This document shows, one piece after another, positions 7,946-16,641 of a DNA stretch of 64,000 nt. The DNA is from JANQGH01 sp039177555 (GTDB taxonomy: Bacteria > Pseudomonadota > Alphaproteobacteria > DSM-16000 > Inquilinaceae): assembly GCA_039177555.1 (NCBI GenBank), contig JBCDFV010000013.1:32738-96737 (forward strand), given 5' to 3'. Under the pieces are notes generated by a model that was not told the origin of the DNA, searched no databases, and was given only the letters and a program-made list of their open reading frames with translations. Positions within the stretch are counted from its first letter, which is position 1. Every line of letters begins with the position of its first letter. Both the position numbers and the translations under genes were made by a program.

Positions 7946-9193
7946 TCAGTCAGACTGCCGCGAACCGGCCGCCGCGGATTCCGGCCGACCGGCGCCGGCA
8001 CGGGCCAGGAATGCCAGCGCCGCGAGCGCGACGAGCATGGCCACGATCAGGTAAAGCCCCGGCGCCGCCGACCAGCCGGTGAGCTGGATCAGCGCCGTCG
8101 CGATCAGCGGCGCCGTGCCGCCGAAGACGGCCACGCCCAGATTGTAGGAGACGGAGAAGCCCGAACAGCGCGTCGCCGAGGAGAACAGTGAAACGAAAAG
8201 CGCCGGCATGACGCCCAGCGGGCCGGCGATCAGGATTGCCAGGCCCAGTTGGGCGATCAGTACCGCCGCGACGGTACCCTCGGTCGACAGCAATAACAGC
8301 GGCAAGACGCAAAGGATGCTCAAAACCATGGTGACGACCAGCAGCCTTCGCTGGCCAACGCGGTCCGAGAGATGGCCAAAAAGAGCGACGAACAGCAGGC
8401 CAGCGACCAGCCCAAGCGTGCCGATGCCAAGCGCCACGTGCAAAGGAAGTCCGATGACGTCTCTCATATACCCGGCGAACCAGGTGAAGATCACGAAGTA
8501 GCCGGCCGATGTCCCCCAATTGAGCAGCAGGCACAGCACCATGGCGCGCTTCTGTGTCTTGAACGCCGCCGTTAGCGGTTGTCGTTCGACCGCCCCTTGT
8601 CGCCGAAGTTCTCCGAACACGGGCGAATCGGCCATGCGGTAGCGGATCCAAAGACCGAAGGCACCAACCGCGATGCCGCCGACGAACGGCACGCGCCAGC
8701 CCCAGTCCCGCAGCACATCGGCCGGAAACACATCGGATACCAGCCAGCCGGCACCGGCCCCTAGAAGAGAGCCGACCATGGCCGACGAGGCCGCAAGGCT
8801 GCCGTAAAGCCCGCGCCGTGACGCCGGGGCGTGTTCGACCAACAGGGTCACCGACCCGCTGTATTCGCCGCCGGACGACATGCCCTGCAAGATCCGAATG
8901 ATCACGAGCAGGATGGGGGCCAACACCCCAATGTCCTGATATGTCGGCAGGAAGCCCAACAGCAAGGTCGGCACGGCCATCATGGCGATCGACCAGCTCA
9001 ACATGGCGCGCCGCCCAATCCGGTCGCCGAGATGACCGAAGATCACGCCGCCGATCGGCCGGGCGAGAAACCCGATGGCGAAAACGGCGTAGGTCTGGAT
9101 CAAGCCGGTCAGCGCGTCGTCGCTGGGGAAGAACAGCCGCGCGATGACGGGGGCCAGATAGCCGTAAAGGGCAAAGTCGTACCATTCCAACAC
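7946..9193 (-). CDS. MFS transporter, MHS family; start unclear
   Basis: About 415 aa, clearly homologous to the convergent transporter at 6634: LEWYDFALYGYLAPV, FFPSDD, RPIGGVIFGHLGDRIGRR and RILQGMSSGGEYSG are all present. The first standard start codon is GTG at 9193, directly in front of LEWYDF, yet the frame upstream continues with SAIGN, which the family normally has before it. No ATG, GTG or TTG exists in that stretch; CTG at 9244 would restore a typical N-terminus. It lies 74 bases (to 9193) downstream of the FAD-dependent dehydrogenase and probably forms one operon with it, suggesting uptake of a hydroxyacid (inference). Confidence 0.83.
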   Translation of the reverse strand: MLEWYDFALYGYLAPVIARLFFPSDDALTGLIQTYAVFAIGFLARPIGGVIFGHLGDRIGRRAMLSWSIAMMAVPTLLLGFLPTYQDIGVLAPILLVIIRILQGMSSGGEYSGSVTLLVEHAPASRRGLYGSLAASSAMVGSLLGAGAGWLVSDVFPADVLRDWGWRVPFVGGIAVGAFGLWIRYRMADSPVFGELRRQGAVERQPLTAAFKTQKRAMVLCLLLNWGTSAGYFVIFTWFAGYMRDVIGLPLHVALGIGTLGLVAGLLFVALFGHLSDRVGQRRLLVVTMVLSILCVLPLLLLSTEGTVAAVLIAQLGLAILIAGPLGVMPALFVSLFSSATRCSGFSVSYNLGVAVFGGTAPLIATALIQLTGWSAAPGLYLIVAMLVALAALAFLARAGAGRPESAAAGSRQSD

Positions 9194-9267
9194 ATTGCCG
9201 ATCGCGCTGGGGACGAGGACCTTCCGCGCCGGTGCCGCCGGCAGGGCCGGATCGCTGTCGGACTGGC

Positions 9268-10716
9268 TTAGCTGGACGATAGATCGAAAACCTTGCCGGG
9301 GTTCAGCAGATCATACGGGTCCAAGGCGCGCTTGACCGTGGCCATCAGGTCCAGGGTCACCGGGTCGGCATAGTGCGCCAGTTCGGCCTTGCGCAGGATG
9401 CCGATGCCGTGTTCGGCGCTGATCGATCCGCCGAGATCGACCACGATGTCGTGCACGATGCGGTTGATCCGCGGCCGTTCGGCACGGTAGGCGTCCGCCG
9501 CCCAATCCAGCGGCTGGGCCGGGTTGTAGTGCAGGTTGCCATCGCCGACATGGCCGAAGGCCAGCAGCCGAATGGTCGGATAGGCCTCAAGCAATGCCGC
9601 GTTCGCCCGCGAGAGAAACTCCGGGATCGAGGAAACGGGTACGGAAACGTCGTGCTTGATGCTGACGCCGTCGACATTCTGGGCCTCCGCCAAGCCCTCG
9701 CGCATGTGCCACAGCCGGTCGGCATGGGCGTCCGACATGGCGATCGTGGCGTCGGCGACCACGCCGGCCTCGAAGGCGTCGGCGAGATAGGTTTCCAGCC
9801 CCTGATCGAGCGTGCCCGGCGCCGACTGGCCCGTTAGTTCCATCAGCACGTACCAGGGATGCGCGCCTTCCATCGGGTCGGACACGCCGTCGAGCTTGGC
9901 CGCCGCGAGTTCCACGCCCCGGCGCTGGATCAACTCAAAGGCGGTAACGGCCTCGCCGAACGCCGCCTTGGCCCGGGCCAGCATGGTCAATGCTGCGGCC
10001 GGGTTCTCGACCGCCAGGAACGCGGTGGCGCGATCGGTCGGGCGCGGATAGAGCTTCAACACGGCCGCCGTGATCACGCCCAGCGTGCCCTCGGTGCCTA
10101 GAAACAACTGCTTCAGGTCATAGCCGGCATTGTCCTTGCGCAGGCCCTTCAGGCCGTGCCAGACCCGCCCATCGGCCAGCACGACCTCAAGCCCGAGCAC
10201 CAGGCCCTTCGCACTGCCGTAGCGGACGACGTGGATGCCGCCGGCATTGGTGGAGAGGTTGCCGCCGATCTGGCACGAGCCCTGGGCCGCCAGGCTGAGC
10301 GGGAACAGCCGGTCGGCCTTCAGTGCCGCCTCTTGGATCGTCTGCAAGACACAGCCGGCCTCGACCGTCATGGTGTCGTTCAGCGGATCGACGGCGCGGA
10401 TACGGTTCATCCGGCTGAGCGACAGGATGATCTCGCTGGCATCGTCGTGCGGCTGGCCGGCCCCGGTCAGGCCGGTGTTGCCGCCCTGCGGCACGATGGC
10501 GATGCTCGCCTCGGCGCACAGGGCCACCACCCGCGCCACCTCGTCCGTCGAGGCCGGCCTGGCCACGAGCGGAACGCGCCCGTGGATGTCGTCACGCCAG
10601 GACCGGCAGTAAGGCGCCATCTCCTCCGGCGCGTCGATGATCCCGGCAGGTCCCAGGGCATCGCGGATCGCCGCCAATGCGGCGGCACGACCGGCGGGCA
10701 AGCGTGTATCTGGCAT
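9268..10716 (-). CDS. FAD-linked D-2-hydroxyacid dehydrogenase (GlcD-like)
   Basis: 482 aa from the ATG at 10716. The N-terminal half is a PCMH-type FAD domain (PQGGNTGLTGAGQP, the dinucleotide site QIGGNLSTNAGG, LFLGTEGTLGVIT) and the C-terminal half a FAD-oxidase C domain with FGHVGDGNLHYN, SAEHGIG and NPGKVFD. These features fit the GlcD / D-lactate dehydrogenase / D-2-hydroxyglutarate dehydrogenase group, which oxidise 2-hydroxyacids and pass electrons to quinone or cytochrome. The true substrate is not fixed. It is 17 bases downstream of the universal stress protein and upstream of an MHS transporter, all on the minus strand. The in-frame sequence upstream of 10716 is antisense-like and excluded. 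Confidence 0.88.
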   Translation of the reverse strand: MPDTRLPAGRAAALAAIRDALGPAGIIDAPEEMAPYCRSWRDDIHGRVPLVARPASTDEVARVVALCAEASIAIVPQGGNTGLTGAGQPHDDASEIILSLSRMNRIRAVDPLNDTMTVEAGCVLQTIQEAALKADRLFPLSLAAQGSCQIGGNLSTNAGGIHVVRYGSAKGLVLGLEVVLADGRVWHGLKGLRKDNAGYDLKQLFLGTEGTLGVITAAVLKLYPRPTDRATAFLAVENPAAALTMLARAKAAFGEAVTAFELIQRRGVELAAAKLDGVSDPMEGAHPWYVLMELTGQSAPGTLDQGLETYLADAFEAGVVADATIAMSDAHADRLWHMREGLAEAQNVDGVSIKHDVSVPVSSIPEFLSRANAALLEAYPTIRLLAFGHVGDGNLHYNPAQPLDWAADAYRAERPRINRIVHDIVVDLGGSISAEHGIGILRKAELAHYADPVTLDLMATVKRALDPYDLLNPGKVFDLSSS

Positions 10717-10733
10717 CGGCGTCGGACCCGCGC

Positions 10734-11600
10734 CTAATGCGCCATCATGACCGCGATCTGGGCGTGGTTCAGCGCATGCCGGGTGACGCCGCCGAAAATC
10801 AGCTCGCGCATGCGGCTGTGGCCATAGCCGCCCATGATGATCATGTCGCACCCCCGTTCGCCAGCGGCGGTCATCAGCGCGTCACCGGTGGAGCCCCGCT
10901 GCGGCTGAAGCTTGGAGAGCTGGGCGGAAATGTCATGCCAGGCGAGATAGTCGACCAAACCGTCGCCGCGCGTGACATCGGTCTTTTCCGTTCCGACAGT
11001 CAAGATGTGTACCTGATCCGCCTGGGTGAGTATGGGCATTGCCGCCTGAACCGTGTGCGCGACCTCGCGCCCGCCGTTCCAGGCGATCGCCACGGAAGCG
11101 CCGGCGGGGCCGCCTTCGGGCGACGCTATCAAGACCGGCCGGCCGCTGCTCATCAGCGCTGCTTCCAAGGTCACCGCGGCCTGCACGCTGCCGTCGCCGA
11201 CCGCCTGATTGGGCAGCACGATCAGATCGCTCAGCCGGCCGTATTCGGCGACAAGCTGGTCCTCCCTGCCCTCGATCTCTCGGTAGGACATCGACCCGCC
11301 GGCCTCGCCGGTCGGCGCGGCGGCCAACCGCAGGCCGGATATTGCCTGGGCCTTGTCGAAGGTGATCTTCGCCGCGCTCTCGCGCTTGTCGATCTCGGTC
11401 TGCGACGCGCGCATGACCTGTTCCATGACGATGCCCGACATGCCCTCGCCGATCAAAGGCGCGGAATCCGTTGGATCGGACTTTGTATGAATGGCTTTGA
11501 CATGGGCCCCGAACCGCGTGCCCAGCGCGATGGCGGTTGCTAGCGAGGAGGCATCCGCCTCCGTCCCCGACAAAGGTGACAGTACGACCTTCAGCGTCAC
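10734..11600 (-). CDS. Universal stress protein (UspA family)
   Basis: 288-aa protein with two regions related to Usp domains. The C-terminal domain carries the nucleotide-binding signature in relaxed form, MGGYGHSRMRELIFGGVTRHAL, matching G-2x-G-9x-G-(S/T), while the N-terminal half is more divergent (KVVLSPLSGTEADASSLATA). Tandem Usp proteins bind ATP or small ligands and help cells survive starvation or oxidative stress. It is first in the minus-strand series Usp, FAD dehydrogenase, MHS transporter. The start is an ATG at 11600 followed by TLKVVL; AAGGAGAG lies about eight bases upstream and supports it. Confidence 0.88.
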   Translation of the reverse strand: MTLKVVLSPLSGTEADASSLATAIALGTRFGAHVKAIHTKSDPTDSAPLIGEGMSGIVMEQVMRASQTEIDKRESAAKITFDKAQAISGLRLAAAPTGEAGGSMSYREIEGREDQLVAEYGRLSDLIVLPNQAVGDGSVQAAVTLEAALMSSGRPVLIASPEGGPAGASVAIAWNGGREVAHTVQAAMPILTQADQVHILTVGTEKTDVTRGDGLVDYLAWHDISAQLSKLQPQRGSTGDALMTAAGERGCDMIIMGGYGHSRMRELIFGGVTRHALNHAQIAVMMAH

Positions 11601-12011
11601 AGCGGCTCTCCTTCATTCGGCCCCCATCGCCGGCGGGCCCGATTGTGCCCGCAGAAGCGAGGGTTGGCCAGCCGAGCGATACAGCCCAGGCTGCCGCTAT
11701 GCAATGGCTTGTTTCCCAACCAAGCGCTCTTTGCCCTCGGTTGTCGAGCAGCGCTCGCCAGACTTGGGCCTTGCCACCTCCATCCCAAATCGCACTCGCA
11801 AAAGCAGATGGCCTTGCCAGGCGCTGGTTTCCCTGGTCTCACTTGCCATCTCGTGGCGGCAAAGACTAAGAAATGGCCACGCTGACCCAATCTGCTTGGC
11901 GACGAACCCAACCCGCCTCATCTGGGGGGCCCGTTTGCGAGGTATCGGTATTCAGATGCGGCAGATCTTAGGGCATGTGAGGCGCTGGGAAGAAGGCAAG
12001 CCGAAACGGTC
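11601..12011. other. 411-base gap without a recognisable gene
   Basis: No convincing reading frame, RNA fold or repeat was found. An open frame crosses it on the plus strand (11491-12015), but its residues are serine/arginine/proline rich, it starts inside the stress-protein gene and resembles nothing known. The region must hold promoters for the divergent stress-protein and glycosyltransferase genes. Base composition is more mixed than the flanking genes, with short AT-rich runs. Confidence 0.6.
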
Positions 12012-13544
12012 ATGATCCACGAAGCAGCGGTCATCATACCAACGATCCTTCGGGACCAGTTGCGCCGGGCCGTGCGGTCGGTGTTCGAGCAAGATCTCAA
12101 AGGCAGCATTCAGATCATGCTGGGGATTGATCACGCCGAGGGAAGCCGCCAGATCGTCGAGGAATTGAAGGCGGAGTGTCCAGCCAACCGGTCCATCACC
12201 GTGCTGGATCTCGGCTATTCGACATCGTCGTTCCGTGATGGGTTTTACTTCAACTGGTCCGGCGGTGCCATTCGGACGATATTAAGCTATGCGGCCAACA
12301 GCCGCTATCTGGCCTATCTCGACGACGACAACTGGTGGGCGCCCAACCACGTCTCCAGCCTCTTGAAAGCCATCGAAGGGGCGGACTGGGCGTATTCGTA
12401 TCGATGGTACGTTGACCCCGCCACCCAACGGCCTCTTTTCATTGACGAATGGGAATCCATCGGACCGGACAAGGGTGTCTCACCGGCAACGCGCAAGGGC
12501 TTCGTCGACACGAATTGCCTGATGATCGACAAGCAGAAATGCCATTGGGACCTACCTGCTTGGTGCATCGCAAGCAATCAAAAGGGCGCGGGCGTGGACC
12601 GCGTCGTCTTTGATCGGTTGCGCAGTCAGCGAAAGCCCGCCGCAACGGAGCTGGCAACCGCCTTCTACGTCTTCCGGGCCGCGGATACCAAGTTGATCCT
12701 GAAACTGGGCGAACGCAAAACCGATACGACACCAGTGCCCCAACAGCAGCCCTCGATGGCATCCGCTGTATCGGCAACGCGCACTGCCGACGGTGATACC
12801 CCGCCGTCTGACCTAAGCGTTCGCCTTGACAGGCTGGAGAACACGATGACTGCACTGGCGAAGGAGTTTCGAACCCACGCGCGAACCACACTGCCGCAAA
12901 TGCTGATCGAAGTAACACAGCAGTCCGAGGCTCTCGACATGCTGCTGAGAAAGCTTCGGGTCGACCGAGGTTGGCTTCCGCCAACAAGAGGGTGGGCAGC
13001 GTCGCCCGATTTCCTGCTGATGTTGGCCGACCACATCCTGGCGAAAACACATTCGGCGCGCATATTGGAATGCGGAAGTGGGGTGTCCAGCCTTGTCATC
13101 GGCCGCTGTTTGGAGATCGTTGGTCACGGCCATCTGTTCAGCCTCGAGCACCTGGGGGCTGCTGCAAACGAGACAAGAAAAAGGCTGGATGACCGTGGAT
13201 TGACAGCGCAAGTGACGGTCCTGCGAGCACCGCTCAAGGAGTACCAGTTCCACGGACAGGTCTTTCGTTGGTACGATCTCGGCGAGTTGCCGGCCGGTGA
13301 CTTCGACTGTTTGGTCGTTGACGGGCCACCGGTAGACACCGGATCCATGGCCAGATATCCCGCCGCACCCACGCTTTTTGGGCGGGTTGCCGAGAATGGT
13401 ACGGTATTTCTCGACGACTACAATCGACGGAGCGAGCACCAAGCTGTCCAAGCCTGGCTGCGGGAGTTCCCGGATTGGAAGGCGGTGGCCAAGTCGACCG
13501 AGAAGGGCTGCGCGATACTGAGCCGGCGCAGTCCGAAGACGTAG
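12012..13544 (+). CDS. Glycosyltransferase-methyltransferase fusion
   Basis: 510-aa protein in three parts. Residues 1-235 look like a GT-A glycosyltransferase (AVIIPTILRDQLRRAVRSVF; acidic DDD at 104-106 in YLAYLDDDNWW, the nucleotide-sugar/metal site). Residues 265-315 are charged with heptad-like spacing and may form a coiled coil. Residues 330-505 are a class I SAM-dependent methyltransferase: ILECGSGVSSLVIG (351-364), CLVVDGPP (433-440), GTVFLDDY (463-470). Such fusions modify surface polysaccharides or protein glycans, but no other polysaccharide gene is near. Base composition is less GC-rich than the neighbours, and it follows the gene-free gap, so it may be acquired. The acceptor is unknown. 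Confidence 0.78.
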   Translation: MIHEAAVIIPTILRDQLRRAVRSVFEQDLKGSIQIMLGIDHAEGSRQIVEELKAECPANRSITVLDLGYSTSSFRDGFYFNWSGGAIRTILSYAANSRYLAYLDDDNWWAPNHVSSLLKAIEGADWAYSYRWYVDPATQRPLFIDEWESIGPDKGVSPATRKGFVDTNCLMIDKQKCHWDLPAWCIASNQKGAGVDRVVFDRLRSQRKPAATELATAFYVFRAADTKLILKLGERKTDTTPVPQQQPSMASAVSATRTADGDTPPSDLSVRLDRLENTMTALAKEFRTHARTTLPQMLIEVTQQSEALDMLLRKLRVDRGWLPPTRGWAASPDFLLMLADHILAKTHSARILECGSGVSSLVIGRCLEIVGHGHLFSLEHLGAAANETRKRLDDRGLTAQVTVLRAPLKEYQFHGQVFRWYDLGELPAGDFDCLVVDGPPVDTGSMARYPAAPTLFGRVAENGTVFLDDYNRRSEHQAVQAWLREFPDWKAVAKSTEKGCAILSRRSPKT

Positions 13545-13619
13545 GCAAACCCGTAGGCCGCAACCCGCCACCGGTTCGCCGTAAGCCAACCCGCATTTGC
13601 CGGCGAAGTCGCGGCCTGT

Positions 13620-14573
13620 TCATTCCGATTGCCGGTCAAGTTGGCGGCTTTCATCGGCAATCAGCGTGTCCAGCCTCCGATCATCCAGGCCGGCCGGCTC
13701 CTGATGCAAGATGATGTCCGCGGTCGGAAAGGCGGCGCGAAGATCGGCTTCGACGGCATCGCAAATGTCGTGGGCCGCGTCGACCGTTATCCCGCCGTCG
13801 ACCTCCAGATGCAGTTCGATGAACTGGCGGCTGCCGGCGTCCCTAGTGCGCAAATCGTGCAGGTCGACCACGTTGGGGTTGGCCCGCACGATGCCCTCGA
13901 TACGCTGGCGATCTTCGGCCGGCAGTTCGCGGTCCATCAGCAGGTCCAGGGCCGGCCGGACGATCAAGGCCGCGCAGCGCAGCAGCCATAGCGACAACAG
14001 CATGGCGGCGACCGGATCGAGCCAAAACCAGCCCGTCTGGCTGACCGCGATCAGGGCAGCGATCACCGACAGGTTCAAAACGAGATCGGTAAGATGCTGC
14101 GTGCGGTCGGCCTTGATCGCGATGGAACCGGTCCGGGCAACGACCGTTCTCTGGTACAAGACCAACGCGCTCGTCAGGGCGATTGCGATGACCATCACCG
14201 CGACACCGATCGTCGCATCCGCGACCGGACGCGGTGTTAACAGCCGGCCAACCGACTCGAAGATGAGGAACAGCGCCGACCCGGCAACGAATGCCGCCTG
14301 GACAAGCGCGCCCAGAGGTTCGGCTTTGGCATGGCCAAAGCGATGGGCGCGATCGGGCGGCTTGATGGCGGCGCGAACGGTCAAGAACGTGACCAGCGAC
14401 GCGATCAGGTCGACCGCACTGTCCAAGAGCGAGGCCAGAATGGTGATCGATCCGGTCAACAGCCACGCGCCGACCTTCAACAGGATCAGGATGAGCGCGA
14501 CGCAGATGCTGGCGATGGTTGCCTGGCGCCGCAGCCTGGCGGACGTGGCCTCGTCAACCGTCGCGCGTGGCAT
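13620..14573 (-). CDS. Cation diffusion facilitator (FieF-like)
   Basis: 317-aa CDF transporter exporting divalent metal (Fe2+/Zn2+/Cd2+ type) from cytosol to periplasm. Six hydrophobic helices are followed by a cytoplasmic domain (LHDLRTRDAGSRQFIELHLE) and the late DIILHQEP metal-binding block. Site A in helix 2 has Asp51 and Asp55 (LLDSAVD), as in FieF. In helix 5 the expected His four residues before Asp163 is Gln159, and a His occupies the next position (160), so the classic HxxxD is HxxD. Metal choice or activity may differ. It is ten bases downstream of pdxH on the same strand. Confidence 0.87.
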   Translation of the reverse strand: MPRATVDEATSARLRRQATIASICVALILILLKVGAWLLTGSITILASLLDSAVDLIASLVTFLTVRAAIKPPDRAHRFGHAKAEPLGALVQAAFVAGSALFLIFESVGRLLTPRPVADATIGVAVMVIAIALTSALVLYQRTVVARTGSIAIKADRTQHLTDLVLNLSVIAALIAVSQTGWFWLDPVAAMLLSLWLLRCAALIVRPALDLLMDRELPAEDRQRIEGIVRANPNVVDLHDLRTRDAGSRQFIELHLEVDGGITVDAAHDICDAVEADLRAAFPTADIILHQEPAGLDDRRLDTLIADESRQLDRQSE

Positions 14574-14582
14574 CGCGGACCA

Positions 14583-15194
14583 TCAGGGATAGAGAAGCTG
14601 CGTCGTCCAGCCGTCCTTCTCGCGCCGGAAGACCAGCCGGTCATGGAGGCGCGATTGGCGGCCCTGCCAGAACTCGATCTTCTCAGGCACAACCCGAAAG
14701 CCCGACCAGAAATCGGGACGCGGGATGTCGTCGCCGCCGAACCGGCCGTCGAAATCCGCCACGCGGCCCTCAAGCGTCGCCCGGTCGTCCAGCGGCCGCG
14801 ACTGTTTGGAGGCCCAGGCACCGATGCGCGACCCGCGCGGGCGCGTGGCGTAATAGGCATCCGCCTCCGCATCCGAGACTTGCTCCACCCGTCCCTCGAT
14901 ACGCACCTGGCGGCCCAGGCTTTTCCAATGCAGGTTCAACGCCGCGCGCGGGTTGGCCTGCAGGTCGCGGCCCTTATGGCTGTCCAGGTTGGTGAAGAAG
15001 GCAAACCCGCGGCTGTCGACGGTTTTCAACAGCACGACGCGGACCGAGGGCGCGCCATCGGCCGACACCGTCGCCAGCGCGGCGGCGTTGGGATCGTTGG
15101 GTTCGGCCGCGGTCGCTTCGGCCATCCAGCGGTCGAACAGAGCGTAGGGGTCTTCGGCCGCCGCAGCGGTCGGGAAACTGTCAGAGTCCATCAA
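14583..15194 (-). CDS. pdxH: Pyridoxamine 5'-phosphate oxidase
   Basis: 203-aa FMN enzyme oxidising pyridoxamine- or pyridoxine-5'-phosphate to PLP in the B6 salvage and synthesis route. Family blocks are complete: NAAALATVSADGAPSVRVVLLK, GFAFFTNLDSHKGRDL (FMN phosphate site), RQVRIEGRVEQVSD, YYATRPRGSRIGAWAS, then PEKIEFWQGRQSRLHDR and the C-terminal W..QLLYP close to the usual RLYP ending. Length is normal. It is first of a two-gene minus-strand unit with the CDF transporter, and lies in the alphaproteobacterial pdxH-fabI-aroC neighbourhood. Confidence 0.95.
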   Translation of the reverse strand: MMDSDSFPTAAAAEDPYALFDRWMAEATAAEPNDPNAAALATVSADGAPSVRVVLLKTVDSRGFAFFTNLDSHKGRDLQANPRAALNLHWKSLGRQVRIEGRVEQVSDAEADAYYATRPRGSRIGAWASKQSRPLDDRATLEGRVADFDGRFGGDDIPRPDFWSGFRVVPEKIEFWQGRQSRLHDRLVFRREKDGWTTQLLYP

Positions 15195-15217
15195 GAGTCC
15201 GTAAGGTTCTTTGCAAG

Positions 15218-16528
15218 CTATCCGGTTTCGCGGTTCGGCAGCGCCGTCACCGTCTTGTCCTCAGAAACGTTGAAGAGGTCCGCCAAGGTGATCGACAGGG
15301 CCTGCGCGGAATCGCGCTCCGCCTTTTCAACGTGTTCCACCAGCCGTTCCTGCCAAGCCCCCCTGACCGCGCCAATGCGCCCCACCGGACCTCGCATGCC
15401 GATGCCGAGCGCCTGCAGCAGATCATGCAAGGTCGCCGTATAAGGCTCGCGCGTCATGACCCAGCGGTCGTCGGTTGTACGGGCCACGAAGCGGCCCTCG
15501 CGCAGCACCTCAAGCATCGCGTCAAGCGCCGCCGGCCCGACCGGAATATGGTTCAGGATGTGGGTTCGCGACACGCTGACGCCCATGCGGCCCGCCTCGG
15601 ACAGGACGCGGAGGATGCCGGCCGCCAGGGTCAGCCTCGGTCCTGGCAGCATGGCATCGAGCCGACTGCCGATCGCCTTGCCGGACCGCCAATCCGGCAA
15701 GGCGGCCGTGACCACAGCACCGAACAGGGTGATCGACCAGACGAGATAGAGCCAAACCAGGAAAATCGGAATGGTCGCCAACGCGCCATAGAGCGTCTGA
15801 TAGGTCGGGAATGTCGTCAGGTAGAGCGCGAACAGGCGCTTGGCCAGTTCGAACAGGATGCCGGCGACCAGGCCGCCAATTGCCGCGTCGGGCCACCGGA
15901 CAGAGCGGTTGGGGATGATCCAGTACAGCAAGGCAAAGCCGACGATCTGTAACAGGATCGGCAAGACCACCGAGACCATATCGACGACGAAACCGCCGCC
16001 GACATCGCGGGTTTCGTTCAGAAGCCTGCTGCCGAGGGACAGGCTGGCGCCGAACAGCAACGGCGTCAGGGTCAGGACGGCCCAGAAGGTCAGCAGCCTT
16101 GTCAGCCAGGAGCGGCTTTCCTTGACGTGCCAAATGGCGTTGAACGAACTCTCGATCGTGGCCAGCATCAGTACCGACGTCACGACAAGACCGATGGTGC
16201 CAACGGCCGTCAGGCCGCCGGCATTGCCCGCCAGCGATTCCAGGTTTTCCCAGACGGCCTCGCCGACCTGCGGGACGAAATTGTCGAAGATCAGTTGCTG
16301 TGCGGTGTCCTGCAAATCGGCGAAGGCGGGAAACGCGGTGAAAATCGCCAGCACCAGGGCGGTCAAGGGCACCAGCGCCAGCAGCACGGTATAGGTCAGG
16401 GACGCCGCCGCCCGCATGCATTCATCCCAGTAGAACCGGGACAGGGCATAGCGGCTGAAACTGAAGAAATCCGCCGCCCGGCGATAGGCCGTCAGCGCGC
16501 CCATGACCTGCTGAAACAGTCGGTTCAT
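15218..16528 (-). CDS. YihY/BrkB family inner-membrane protein
   Basis: 436-aa protein with six predicted membrane helices in the first 290 residues and a soluble C-terminal tail. Blocks typical of YihY (UPF0761, formerly mis-named RNase BN) are DECMRAAASLTYTVLLALVPL, IWHVKESRSWLTRLLTFWAVLTL, GLVAGILFELAKRLFALY and ATIPIFLVWLYLVWSITLFGAVV. The tail (320-410) resembles a winged-helix-like module also seen in longer YihY proteins. Function is unknown; transport or envelope roles have been suggested. It is divergent from fabI, sharing a 113-base region. Confidence 0.87.
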   Translation of the reverse strand: MNRLFQQVMGALTAYRRAADFFSFSRYALSRFYWDECMRAAASLTYTVLLALVPLTALVLAIFTAFPAFADLQDTAQQLIFDNFVPQVGEAVWENLESLAGNAGGLTAVGTIGLVVTSVLMLATIESSFNAIWHVKESRSWLTRLLTFWAVLTLTPLLFGASLSLGSRLLNETRDVGGGFVVDMVSVVLPILLQIVGFALLYWIIPNRSVRWPDAAIGGLVAGILFELAKRLFALYLTTFPTYQTLYGALATIPIFLVWLYLVWSITLFGAVVTAALPDWRSGKAIGSRLDAMLPGPRLTLAAGILRVLSEAGRMGVSVSRTHILNHIPVGPAALDAMLEVLREGRFVARTTDDRWVMTREPYTATLHDLLQALGIGMRGPVGRIGAVRGAWQERLVEHVEKAERDSAQALSITLADLFNVSEDKTVTALPNRETG

Positions 16529-16567
16529 CGGCTTAGCCTCCCGCGCTTGTCGGGCTGCCGGGTGTCG

Positions 16568-16595
16568 TTGACCAACCTCGGCTTTCGTGTAGGAT
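16568..16595 (+). promoter_or_regulatory. Sigma70-type promoter of fabI
   Basis: TTGACC (16568-16573) and TAGGAT (16590-16595) are separated by 16 bases, and a strong ribosome-binding site AAGAGAGG (16626-16633) precedes the fabI ATG at 16642 by eight bases. The position between the divergent yihY-like and fabI genes fits a housekeeping promoter. Confidence 0.6.
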
Positions 16596-16641
16596 CACCC
16601 CGCCCAATTCAGGGCCGAAAATCCTAAAGAGAGGCGTTTTC

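Noticed and set aside
11491..12015. 174-codon open frame crossing the gene-free gap
   Set aside because: It begins inside the stress-protein gene, has no homology or domain and ends at the next start; compatible with chance.
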